Positions 35,553 through 43,372 of a DNA stretch of 64,000 bases are shown here, piece by piece. The DNA lies in the NCBI GenBank assembly GCA_028287745.1, contig JAQBPB010000019.1, forward strand, positions 62,001 through 126,000. The letters are read 5' to 3'. A program made the translations under genes and the position numbers. The notes beneath the pieces were generated by a model. It worked only from the letters and a program-made list of their open reading frames with translations, was not told the DNA's origin and ran no database searches. Position 1 is the stretch's first letter; each line of letters opens with the position of its first letter. The DNA comes from Chloroflexota bacterium. Its GTDB lineage: Bacteria; Chloroflexota; Chloroflexia; Chloroheliales; Chloroheliaceae.

Positions 35553-36289
35553 TCGCCCAGCAGCGGAAATGTCAGAATAAAACCGGGCAGTTCCTGCGAA
35601 TAATCCAGCTTGCCGCCATGGCCTTCCACCAGGCCCCGGGCCACATACAGGCTTATATCCAGGCTGCCCGCTTTGGGAATATCGGTCTGGAAAGGCTGCT
35701 CTCGCCGGACCGGCCGGTAGAGGTCAAATAATTCCCGGACCTGTTCGGGCGTCATGTGCAGGCCCGGGGCCGGTATCAGCAGCCGTACCTGGCCGGTAGC
35801 CGGGTCTTCTTCCAGCCGGATTTCGGCTTTCTCTTCCACCTGTAAAACATAATTCAAGACCGACTTCAAGGCCCTTTCCAGCCGTGAGCCGTCTACCATT
35901 ACGGTATAGGCCCGGCCGGGAGCTTGCCAGGTTATTTCTTTACCCTCGGCCTCTTTGAGGCGTTCGATCAGGCTATCCAGCAATTCCTGTAAATTATGTT
36001 CAATCAGATCGAGGTTGAGCCGTTTTGATGGAATGCGGGAGGCTTCCAACAACTCCTCAATCATATCCACCATTTCGTCACCCTGGACCACCATTTGTTC
36101 GCTAATCCGGCGCTGGCTGTTAAATTCCGGCGTCTGGGGAAGCTTGGTAGTTAAAATCTGAGCGTAGCTGTGGATAACGGTCAGGGGAGTTCTCAATTCA
36201 TGGAAGATATAGGAGAAAAACTGTTCTCGCAAGCTATCTTCTTCAGAATTAGTGGTAGGTGGGGTATTAGGGTCAACGCTGTAATCCAT
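35549..36289 (-). CDS. Sensorless histidine kinase-like protein with degenerate ATPase
   Basis: A 246-residue cytoplasmic protein. A HisKA dimerisation helix with the phospho-acceptor His (FSYIFHELRTPLTVIHSYAQ, near residue 34) is intact. The HATPase part is eroded: the D-box position reads IPAPGLHM instead of DxGxG. The G-box position reads KAGSLDISLYVARGLVEGHG, without GxGxGL. No sensor domain is present. It may act as a phosphotransfer or dimerisation partner rather than a kinase. AAGAGG 9 nt upstream supports the ATG at 36289. Its stop overlaps the end of serS by 4 bp, and it lies 41 nt after the GGDEF protein gene, so those two are probably one operon. Confidence 0.78.
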   Translation of the reverse strand: MDYSVDPNTPPTTNSEEDSLREQFFSYIFHELRTPLTVIHSYAQILTTKLPQTPEFNSQRRISEQMVVQGDEMVDMIEELLEASRIPSKRLNLDLIEHNLQELLDSLIERLKEAEGKEITWQAPGRAYTVMVDGSRLERALKSVLNYVLQVEEKAEIRLEEDPATGQVRLLIPAPGLHMTPEQVRELFDLYRPVRREQPFQTDIPKAGSLDISLYVARGLVEGHGGKLDYSQELPGFILTFPLLGD

Positions 36290-36330
36290 GAAATCGAACC
36301 TCTTAAGTAAGTTTAGAATGTTAGTTATAA

Positions 36331-38700
36331 CTAGGCAAAATCGAGGAAATCGAGCTGCCCTTCGGCGAGCTGATTAATTAGCAGGCTGGCTAATACCGGG
36401 TCAAATTGCCGTCCGGCTCCTCTTTCTAACTGGCGCTGTCCGACCGCTTTCGTCCGCCTTGATCGAAAGGGCCGGTCCTGGGACATCGCGACTAAAGCCG
36501 AGGCAATGCCAAGTATCCGGGCAGAAAGTGGTATCTCCTCCCCCACCAGGCCGAGGGGATAGCCGCTCCCGTCAAAATTCTCACGCTGGTGTTTAATAGC
36601 TATCAGGCTGGACGGGCTTAATAGCTGGTCAAATGGCATTAATATCCCGACAACATCTTGCGGAATTTGCCGGATACGCTGCCAGTGGGTATCGTTTAAC
36701 TTTCCCTGGTATTTCAGGATAGACTCCGGTATCAGCACCCGGCCCAGGTTGCTCAGCCAGGCGGCCGCTTCCAGGTCCAGGATTGCCTCCGGCGCCAGGT
36801 TAATTTTAACACCGATTAGCCGGACTAATTTTATCATCTTTTTGGCGCCACCGGCCAGGTAAGGCTCTCGGTTTTCGATAATCCCGGCCACTGCTTTCAG
36901 GCCGCTCCACAGCCCGGCTTGTAACTGGGCGTTGCGGTTATTGCTTTCGTTCAGCTTTTCATTGGTTTCTTGCAGGCGTTCGTTGAGTTCATGCAGGATT
37001 TTACTCTCAATGTCGTCCCGGTTGCCGCCCACCCACAGCAAAAAGCGTTCGTAATCCTCGGCTAACCACTCGGTCAGGTTTTCCGGCGAGTTAAGTTTTT
37101 CGGTATTTTCGGTGGTAGTAAGTTCTATTTCCGATACATGGGGCAGGTGGGCATTCGTGCCAATCCGGACCTGGTTACGGCTTTGTTTAGCGATATACAT
37201 GGCCGCATCGGCTTGCTGAATAAGGTCGCGCGGCGTATTGGCATCATCGGGGCAGAGTACCGCCCCGATACTGACCGAAAGCGCCACCTGTTCGCCGTTT
37301 TCCAGGATTAAAGGGGTACTACTTATGGTCCGGCGCGTCTTTTCAGCGACAACTTCCAACCCCGTAGGGGTACAACCCGGCAGCATGACGCCAAATTCGT
37401 CGCCGCCATAACGGGCTACCACATCGGTGGCCCGGACGCAACGCCCGATCATATTGGCGATATGGCGCAAAGCTTCGTCCCCGGCCAGGTGCCCATATTT
37501 ATCGTTCACCATTTTAAGGTTGTCCATATCGACCATCATCAGGCCGAGCATGGTTTCATCCCGGCGGGATCGGCGGATTTGGGCGGTCAATTCCCGGTCA
37601 AAGAAATCATGGTTATAGACCCCAATCCGGCTGTCAAACTCGGCTGAAAGCTGTTTTTCCTCATACAGGCGGCTATTCAAAAGGGCCAGGGCGAACAGCG
37701 CGGCCAGTTTTTCCAGCAGGGAGCGCCGTATCCGGCCTTCCTGGTAAATGTCAACGTCCTTGCTCCCCAGGGCAATTGCGCCGACCACTTTTCTTTTAGC
37801 GATCAGCGGGATAATCATCTGGGAGGGAAAGTCGGGGCTAAAAATATTAACCTCGTTAAACTTTTCGTCTGCCCTGCGGCTTTCCCAGTTGCCGGTTACA
37901 ATTTCCTGGCGCTGGATAGCTTCTTCAAACGGGCTACCGGCCAGGGTCAAATTTTTCAGATAGGTCCGGCGCGAACGGCCCAGTGGGCCGTCCCAGCAAA
38001 AGGGCAGGCTGTAGGTTTCCCCCAGGGGTGGCAGCAGGGCCAGGGTAACTCTTTCGACCGATACGACATTATGTAGCCGGGCAATAAAACTGTTAAAAAG
38101 TTCTTCCCCATTGAGGCTGGCCGCCAGGGAACCGGCCATTTCGTTGACCAGGCCCATTTCATAGGCCGCTTCCTTGAGGTCATCAAAGCGGGTCGCGTTA
38201 TCGAGGGCGATGGCGGTCAATTCGGCCAGCGACCGCAGGTATGACCAGTCAACCGGCTTAATTTGCTGGTCCGAACCGGCCAAAAAATAGCCGAAGGTGC
38301 GGGTGGGTGTCCGAACTGGCACAATGTAGATGACCTTGGCGCCCAGCAAAATATTTAGATCATTTGCCAGTTTGTCGCCTTTGAAGACTTCCGGTTGGTC
38401 ATGGGGATAGAAGAGCCAGGGGGGTAACTGGCTTAAAAGCTGTTGGTTTTCTTCCTGGGATAGCAGGTGATTATTGCGGTGCGCCGTCAGGGAATAACTA
38501 TTATTTGTTTCATCAATATTCAATAAACTGCAAAAAGAAAGATCAGGTATTAAATCCGCCGTGGCTGTAATTGCCAGTTCGGTGACTACCCGCTGGTTCT
38601 GGACCCGCAATAGCACCGGTGCGAAAGTAAGAAATTCAGATAGTTTTGTGTTACTACCGGAGTTTGAAAGCGTGCCGAAATCTAACTCTTCAACATTCAC
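36331..38700 (-). CDS. GAF-GGDEF diguanylate cyclase with degenerate HD-GYP domain
   Basis: A 789-residue signalling protein. GAF-like regions occupy about residues 30-330, and an intact GGDEF domain follows (MMVDMDNLKMVNDKYGHLAG, VARYGGDEFGVMLPG near residue 433). The C-terminal domain resembles HD-GYP but has lost metal ligands. The HD pair reads WLSNLGRV (near 650) instead of LHDIGK, and the HHE motif reads KHQRENFDGSGYP. It probably makes c-di-GMP, and the C-terminal domain may only bind it. The start is GTG at 38700, supported by AAGAGG 6 nt upstream. It lies directly upstream of the degenerate kinase gene. Confidence 0.85.
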   Translation of the reverse strand: MNVEELDFGTLSNSGSNTKLSEFLTFAPVLLRVQNQRVVTELAITATADLIPDLSFCSLLNIDETNNSYSLTAHRNNHLLSQEENQQLLSQLPPWLFYPHDQPEVFKGDKLANDLNILLGAKVIYIVPVRTPTRTFGYFLAGSDQQIKPVDWSYLRSLAELTAIALDNATRFDDLKEAAYEMGLVNEMAGSLAASLNGEELFNSFIARLHNVVSVERVTLALLPPLGETYSLPFCWDGPLGRSRRTYLKNLTLAGSPFEEAIQRQEIVTGNWESRRADEKFNEVNIFSPDFPSQMIIPLIAKRKVVGAIALGSKDVDIYQEGRIRRSLLEKLAALFALALLNSRLYEEKQLSAEFDSRIGVYNHDFFDRELTAQIRRSRRDETMLGLMMVDMDNLKMVNDKYGHLAGDEALRHIANMIGRCVRATDVVARYGGDEFGVMLPGCTPTGLEVVAEKTRRTISSTPLILENGEQVALSVSIGAVLCPDDANTPRDLIQQADAAMYIAKQSRNQVRIGTNAHLPHVSEIELTTTENTEKLNSPENLTEWLAEDYERFLLWVGGNRDDIESKILHELNERLQETNEKLNESNNRNAQLQAGLWSGLKAVAGIIENREPYLAGGAKKMIKLVRLIGVKINLAPEAILDLEAAAWLSNLGRVLIPESILKYQGKLNDTHWQRIRQIPQDVVGILMPFDQLLSPSSLIAIKHQRENFDGSGYPLGLVGEEIPLSARILGIASALVAMSQDRPFRSRRTKAVGQRQLERGAGRQFDPVLASLLINQLAEGQLDFLDFA

Positions 38701-38883
38701 ACAATACCTCTTATTTCCAGCCGTCAGGATAAGTAAAAGGAGTGCCGCAAGCTAGGCGCAGAACTTACCTTAAAATTGTAAGCCTACTAAAAGCTTCCCC
38801 AACTGGCTGCCCGAAACTTCAACCACAAAAGAATAATTCTATTATAACCGAGGTTTTAATTTTTGTTAGGGCCGTAGCCTAAA

Positions 38884-38905
38884 AGTACTATAAATGTATA
38901 GTACT
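38884..38905 (-). terminator. AT-rich terminator of the hydrolase gene
   Basis: A 9-bp perfect stem AGTACTATA/TATAGTACT with a 4-nt loop; on the minus strand TTTT follows. The hydrolase stop is 28 nt away. Being a short perfect dyad it could also be a protein-binding site. Confidence 0.55.
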
Positions 38906-38932
38906 ATCAGGCATTTTGGTTTACTCTTAGTT

Positions 38933-39976
38933 TTAAGACTTGCTTTTATCCAGAGCAACCCGGGTGTTTCCGCTCACCCCATAACCGCGTTCGCCGGTTT
39001 GCGCGTCCTTTTCTTCCATCCGTCTTATCGTGTCACTAATGCTGGGATAGACTACTGATTGGAAATTAAAGCGTCCCAGATAACCGGCCAGGGCCGGGTT
39101 GAAGTTTTCCGGGCATTCTACCATTGGTGAGTGACCACATTGGGGTAAAAATAATTCATCGTGAGTGTTCTGGTTGTTTAGCAAAACTTCGCGGACTTCC
39201 CGGGCTTCGGCCTGGCGGATAACCCGGTCATTGCTGCTGGTAATCAGGGTAACCGGCAGCTTTAATTTTGCTACTTCCTGGTGAATATCAAAGTTGCGCA
39301 TCACCTGGAAAATCCCGGCCTGTTCGTTGAAGCTAAAGTTCCTGGCCTGCATCGAGCCGCCAATTATATGCATGAACGCTTCTTCGTTGGCATTTGGCCC
39401 GCTTCCCTTAATATTGCCCGGGGTGAGGTTGCCGACCGGGAAATTGCCGGTCTGGAAATAGTGGTGGCGAAGGTAGGTCGCAACTTCGGCCTGGTTATTG
39501 CTGCGCAGGGCCCTGGTCAATTCGTCCAGTTCTTCGCTGCGTTCGGGCGGCCGGTGGCCCTTGGGTGAGATGGAGTTAACCAGGCACAGGCCGACCAGGT
39601 TTTCAGGGTGTTCTATGGCGTATTGCATGGCGACACCGCCGCCCAATCCCCAGCCCACCAGGTAGAAGGGCTTCAGGCGCAGGGTGGTAACGAAGTCATG
39701 CAGGTCTTTAGAGAAATCGGTCATGCTGGTGACGGGCTGGAATTCGGTCTGGCCGTAACCGCGCATGTCCGGGGCCAGGCTGTGATAGCGGTAAGGTAAG
39801 CTTTCCTGGACCGCTTCCCACCAGCGCGAGGAAGCCAGGTTGTCGTGGAGCAGGATTACCGGCAGACCCTCCGGGTTGCCGCCTTCCATGAAACACACGT
39901 TTTTCAAACCGGGTGTTTGAATATTCCGCTGAGTCAGACTATTGTCCGTTGCGATTCCATCAATCTTCCAGGGCAT
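38933..39976 (-). CDS. Alpha/beta hydrolase-fold protein lacking the catalytic serine
   Basis: A 347-residue alpha/beta hydrolase fold: VILLHDNLASSRWWEAV, YHSLAPDMRGYGQTEF, nucleophile elbow LVGWGLGGGVAMQ, acid region LITSSNDRVI and the histidine LPQCGHSPMVECP. The elbow reads G-W-G-L-G where active enzymes have GxSxG. Ser (about residue 110) is Gly, encoded GGA. The oxyanion region HDN also departs from the usual HG. The Asp and His seem present. It is therefore probably a non-hydrolytic binding protein or uses another chemistry. CGGAG 8 nt upstream supports the start. Confidence 0.82.
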   Translation of the reverse strand: MPWKIDGIATDNSLTQRNIQTPGLKNVCFMEGGNPEGLPVILLHDNLASSRWWEAVQESLPYRYHSLAPDMRGYGQTEFQPVTSMTDFSKDLHDFVTTLRLKPFYLVGWGLGGGVAMQYAIEHPENLVGLCLVNSISPKGHRPPERSEELDELTRALRSNNQAEVATYLRHHYFQTGNFPVGNLTPGNIKGSGPNANEEAFMHIIGGSMQARNFSFNEQAGIFQVMRNFDIHQEVAKLKLPVTLITSSNDRVIRQAEAREVREVLLNNQNTHDELFLPQCGHSPMVECPENFNPALAGYLGRFNFQSVVYPSISDTIRRMEEKDAQTGERGYGVSGNTRVALDKSKS

Positions 39977-40064
39977 TACTATTTCTCCGTTTTCAATTTT
40001 CCAGTTAGTCAGGTCTTATTGTAATAGTTTTTGCTAAAAATATAAAAAGCTCTGCTATTTAGGA

Positions 40065-40085
40065 AAAGTGGCCGGTTTCCACTTT
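40065..40085 (-). terminator. Probable terminator of the aminopeptidase gene
   Basis: A 7-bp stem AAAGTGG/CCACTTT with a 7-nt loop. On the minus strand the 3' arm ends in a TTTT run. It lies 54 nt past the aminopeptidase stop. Confidence 0.5.
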
Positions 40086-40138
40086 ATACCGCCTGTAATC
40101 CTATACCCGATAGATATTAGCCAGGAAACACAGTGCTT

Positions 40139-41224
40139 TTAAAGCAAAATTAGTTCCCTGGATAAGCGCGGTAATACTTCGGCTCCCTCCGGTGTCACCA
40201 GTAAGTCGTCTTCTATTCTAACGCCGCCCCACTCGCTAAAGTACAGGCCCGGCTCTACTGTCAGGACCATACCCGCTTCCAGCAGGCTATTATCGTTAGG
40301 CATCAGGAAGGGTGTTTCGTGGACTTCCCGGCCCAGGTTATGGCCGGTGCTGTGCAGGTAATATTCGGCTAACCCGGCTTTCTCAAAGACCGTCCGGGAA
40401 GCTCTATCTACCGCGCTGGCGGATACCCCCGGCCGGACTGCCGCTATCCCGGCCAGTTGCGATTCCAGGACAAGTTCGTATATCTGGCGCTGGCGCTGGC
40501 TGGGCTGCTTGCCGTTGCCGCCCATAAAAATCGTACGTGTGATATCCGAGTTATAGCCGTTAAGCCTGGCTCCAAAGTCAAAAGTCACCAGTTCGCCGGA
40601 TGCGATGGGCTTATCGCTGGCCTTACCGTGCGGTAACGCGCCGCGCGTCCCGCTGGCAACGATGGTATCAAAAGCAATCGCATCCGCGCCGAATTTGCGC
40701 ATGCCGTATTCAAGTTCAGCCGCCGCTTCGCGCTCGGTCATGCCGGGTTTCAACAGGCCCAGCAGGTTTTCAAAAGCCCTGGAAGCAATTTCTACCGCCT
40801 GGCGCAGCGATTCTATTTCAAGCTGGTCCTTGCGCTGGCGCAAGCGGGTCACCAGGTTGGGCGCGGGCAGCCACTGGGTTTCTTTGATTTTGTCGGTCCA
40901 GAAGGTGTAATCGCCGTAACTCAGGTGGTCCGCTTCAAAGCCGATACTCGCCAGCCCCAGCCGCTTGATTTCCGGTATGACACTTTGTTCGAAAGGCCGG
41001 GTCAGCCGGATAACTTTCCAACCGGGAGCCTGTTGGGCGGCCTGTTCGACATAGCGGCCATCGGTAAAGACCAGGGCTTCGCTGGCGGTTATCAGCAGGT
41101 AACCAAAACTTCCGGTGAACCCGCTTAAATAGGCCCGGTTTTCGGGCCGGGTAATAAAAAGACCATCGTAGGGCAGACCCTCTTTTTTAAGAAGGTCCCG
41201 TAACACTGGCAGGCGGTCACTCAT
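40139..41224 (-). CDS. Xaa-Pro aminopeptidase/dipeptidase (M24 family)
   Basis: A 361-residue M24B peptidase. A creatinase-N domain (residues 1-125) is followed by the pita-bread fold with its five metal ligands: TFDFGARLNGYNSDITRT (two Asp), HSTGHNLGREVHE (His), LTVEPGLYF (Glu) and GVRIEDDLLV (Glu). It should remove the N-terminal residue before proline, or cleave Xaa-Pro dipeptides, in the cytoplasm. AAGGAG 7 nt before the ATG is ideal. It starts 15 nt after the thioesterase gene, so they form an operon. Confidence 0.94.
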   Translation of the reverse strand: MSDRLPVLRDLLKKEGLPYDGLFITRPENRAYLSGFTGSFGYLLITASEALVFTDGRYVEQAAQQAPGWKVIRLTRPFEQSVIPEIKRLGLASIGFEADHLSYGDYTFWTDKIKETQWLPAPNLVTRLRQRKDQLEIESLRQAVEIASRAFENLLGLLKPGMTEREAAAELEYGMRKFGADAIAFDTIVASGTRGALPHGKASDKPIASGELVTFDFGARLNGYNSDITRTIFMGGNGKQPSQRQRQIYELVLESQLAGIAAVRPGVSASAVDRASRTVFEKAGLAEYYLHSTGHNLGREVHETPFLMPNDNSLLEAGMVLTVEPGLYFSEWGGVRIEDDLLVTPEGAEVLPRLSRELILL

Positions 41225-41238
41225 ATGTAATCTCCTTA

Positions 41239-41766
41239 TCAGGAAAACGGGGTAAGTTTAGTTGGGCCGCGCCCCACCAGTGGTTTAATCGTATCGTACA
41301 GGCCCTGGCTGAAGCGGACCAATTTACCTTCCCGGCTAACGGCGGCATGCTTGCTCATGCCCTCCACACAGACTTTCCCGGTAGTTTCATTATAGATTTG
41401 ATAGCCAAAGACGCAACTGGCCCGGCCGGTCTTTTCAACCCAAGTTTTTATAACAATTTCATCGTCATAGTAGGCCGGGCTAAGGTATTTTACGCTCAGG
41501 TCGGTGACCATAAAGCCGTAACCTTCGCGCTCGATTGCCAGGTAAGGGTACCCGACCGCCCGGCAGTATTCGCCCCGGGCAACTTCAAACCAGACGATAT
41601 AGTTTGCATGATACACCACGCCCTGGGCATCGGTTTCGGCGTAACGGGGCCGCAAATAAGCTTCCGAAATAAAAGGCCGGGGTGGTTCGCTTTTTTCAAG
41701 CAACTCATTACCCTGGCCGGTTTCGCTGTAATTAAAGTGGTTGTCTGCCACGCTTTTGTCGGTCAA
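41239..41766 (-). CDS. Acyl-CoA thioesterase, 4HBT (YbgC/FcbC-like) family
   Basis: A 175-residue hot-dog-fold thioesterase: LRPRYAETDAQGVVYHANYI with the catalytic Asp, FEVARGEYCRAVGYPYLAIE and a C-terminal sheet CVFGYQIYNETTGKVCVEGM. It would hydrolyse acyl-CoA thioesters. The longest frame starts with TTG at 41766 and has only a weak ribosome site. A GTG five codons in is an alternative, and the first 30 residues are not conserved in the family. It lies between the TPR protein and aminopeptidase genes on the same strand. Confidence 0.88.
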   Translation of the reverse strand: MTDKSVADNHFNYSETGQGNELLEKSEPPRPFISEAYLRPRYAETDAQGVVYHANYIVWFEVARGEYCRAVGYPYLAIEREGYGFMVTDLSVKYLSPAYYDDEIVIKTWVEKTGRASCVFGYQIYNETTGKVCVEGMSKHAAVSREGKLVRFSQGLYDTIKPLVGRGPTKLTPFS

Positions 41767-41798
41767 AATATATTCTCAGTAAAATAAAATTTAGCGGA

Positions 41799-42497
41799 TT
41801 AGCGCCGGGTAGTGGTCTGGGGTGCCGGTGTAACTTTGTTAAACTCATCCAGCATAGTCTGGGCTAACTGCGCCATTTCACTGCCGGGGGAGATTTCCGC
41901 TACTCTTTTCAGATAAATACTGGCTTTTGCCGGGTCGTCCCGGTAAGAAGAACCCAGGGCAAACAGGGCCGAAGCATCCTTCGGGTTTTCCTGGATAAGC
42001 ATTTCGAACTGGGCGCGCGCTTCCGGGATACTCTGGTTGTAGAAATAGGCCAAACCCAGCCGGAAATGAGCCTCGGTGCGTTCTTCGGGTTTGTTGGTGC
42101 TGTTTGGCCGGTCGGATAATTCCGAAGCTTGCCGGTAAGCTGCTACTGCCGCTGCATAATTTCTATCGCAACTCAGGTTATAGGAACCCCAATCCATCAG
42201 GGTAGCAAAATCGTTTGGACTCTGCTTGAGCGTCTCGCGGAGGCGGTTTTCCGTCACCGGGTCTTTACAATTGCCATCGGCAGAAGTTGTCGCGGGCGGC
42301 GGTTTAACCGAGCTTTGGCGCATATAGCCAAAGCTTATGACCCCTACCAGGCTTAACACCAGCAGGCCGACCATAAAATAACGCAGCCCCTCCGGAAGGG
42401 GGCGTTCTTCATCATGGGGAATTTCTTCAACGGTGGGTTGTGAAAGATTTTCCTCTTTCAAAGTTGTTTGCAGCTTTATCTTGTTCTCTAACTCCAT
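41799..42497 (-). CDS. Membrane-anchored TPR protein
   Basis: A 232-residue protein with an acidic cytoplasmic N-terminus, one membrane helix (YFMVGLLVLSLVGVISFGY, about 40-58) and a soluble part with two to four TPR-like helical pairs (ATLMDWGSYNLSCDRNYAAA, EAHFRLGLAYFYNQSIPEAR, PKDASALFALGSSYRDDPAK). It is a likely scaffold. No ribosome site is obvious at the ATG. It lies 75 nt after the thioredoxin-fold gene and 33 nt before the thioesterase gene. Confidence 0.78.
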   Translation of the reverse strand: MELENKIKLQTTLKEENLSQPTVEEIPHDEERPLPEGLRYFMVGLLVLSLVGVISFGYMRQSSVKPPPATTSADGNCKDPVTENRLRETLKQSPNDFATLMDWGSYNLSCDRNYAAAVAAYRQASELSDRPNSTNKPEERTEAHFRLGLAYFYNQSIPEARAQFEMLIQENPKDASALFALGSSYRDDPAKASIYLKRVAEISPGSEMAQLAQTMLDEFNKVTPAPQTTTRR

Positions 42498-42571
42498 AAA
42501 TCGAATGTTAACACGCCGGGCTTATCCCGTCAATGAACTGTCACCGCCTGGGGAGGCTTTCTAAACAACCT

Positions 42572-43291
42572 CTAATTGGTTGCCGCCAGGACCTTACTTA
42601 AAAAAACTTTTTCTGGGACCGCGCCCTCGAATTCAACTTTTTCGTTGACAATGATTTTTGGGACTCCATACACATAAAAGCGCTCGGCCAGCTCTTGAAA
42701 TTCGTTGGCTTCAATGATATCGGCCGTAATATGCGGGCTGAACATCGCCATCTGGTGGGCCATGCGCACTGCCGAAGGGCAAAAGCTGCAGGTTGGGGTA
42801 ACAAAGACCCTGATCTGGGCCGGTTGGTTGAGCGCGGCCAGGGCCACGCGGGTTTCCGAGCTGAGATTACTAGCGTTCCGGGAAAGGTCAATCACATTTT
42901 CTATTAATGTGGCGAACTCATAGCCGACCGGGATACCCAGAAACCGGGACCGGCCCGCCATGCTTTCGGCCCGGAAAGCCATCGCCGGGAGCATCAGGGG
43001 GTCCAGGCCCAGGTCAAGGGCGGCTTGTAGCCCGGCCGGGGTATCCAGGTCTTGCAGGGTCAGGGTTAAACGGGGTGACAGGGCCGCGACTTCCCGGTAA
43101 AGCTGGTAGCTGATGCCGCAAGCCTGGGGAATTAAATCCTGGTCTTCGCCTGCCATTTCAGCCGGGAACTCAATTACTTCTTGCTGGTGATAGCTGCCTC
43201 GAGAGAAGAAAAGCAATTCCACTTCTCGGTCCATTTCCTGGGAGAACCGCTCTTCCAGTATCGCGCGGTCTTCCTCACCAAGGAGGGCCAT
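42572..43291 (-). CDS. Glutaredoxin/thioredoxin-fold protein (PDO-like, one active CxxC)
   Basis: A 239-residue protein organised as two thioredoxin-like folds, as in protein disulfide oxidoreductase (PDO/glutaredoxin-like). The second half holds an intact redox motif TPTCSFCPSA and the cis-Pro region VYGVPKIIVNEKVEFEGAVP. The first half keeps the PDO layout (FFSRGSYHQQEV, LDTPAGLQAALDLGL) but lacks a CxxC. It should handle thiol-disulfide exchange with only the C-terminal site. AGGTG 5-6 nt upstream supports the start. It is separated from the subtilase gene by a terminator-like hairpin. Confidence 0.8.
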   Translation of the reverse strand: MALLGEEDRAILEERFSQEMDREVELLFFSRGSYHQQEVIEFPAEMAGEDQDLIPQACGISYQLYREVAALSPRLTLTLQDLDTPAGLQAALDLGLDPLMLPAMAFRAESMAGRSRFLGIPVGYEFATLIENVIDLSRNASNLSSETRVALAALNQPAQIRVFVTPTCSFCPSAVRMAHQMAMFSPHITADIIEANEFQELAERFYVYGVPKIIVNEKVEFEGAVPEKVFLSKVLAATN

Positions 43292-43308
43292 AATTCACCT
43301 GCTTTCTT

Positions 43309-43361
43309 GCCAAATAAAAAGGGTCTACCGGCTGATTTTACTCAAGACCTTTTTATTTGGC
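43309..43361 (-). terminator. Hairpin terminator after the subtilase gene
   Basis: GCCAAATAAAAAGG pairs with CCTTTTTATTTGGC (43309-43322 with 43348-43361), extended by TCT/AGA across one bulged base. On the minus strand the U-run lies inside the 3' arm. It lies 12 nt past the subtilase stop. Confidence 0.6.
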
Positions 43362-43372
43362 AAATAAAAGCC

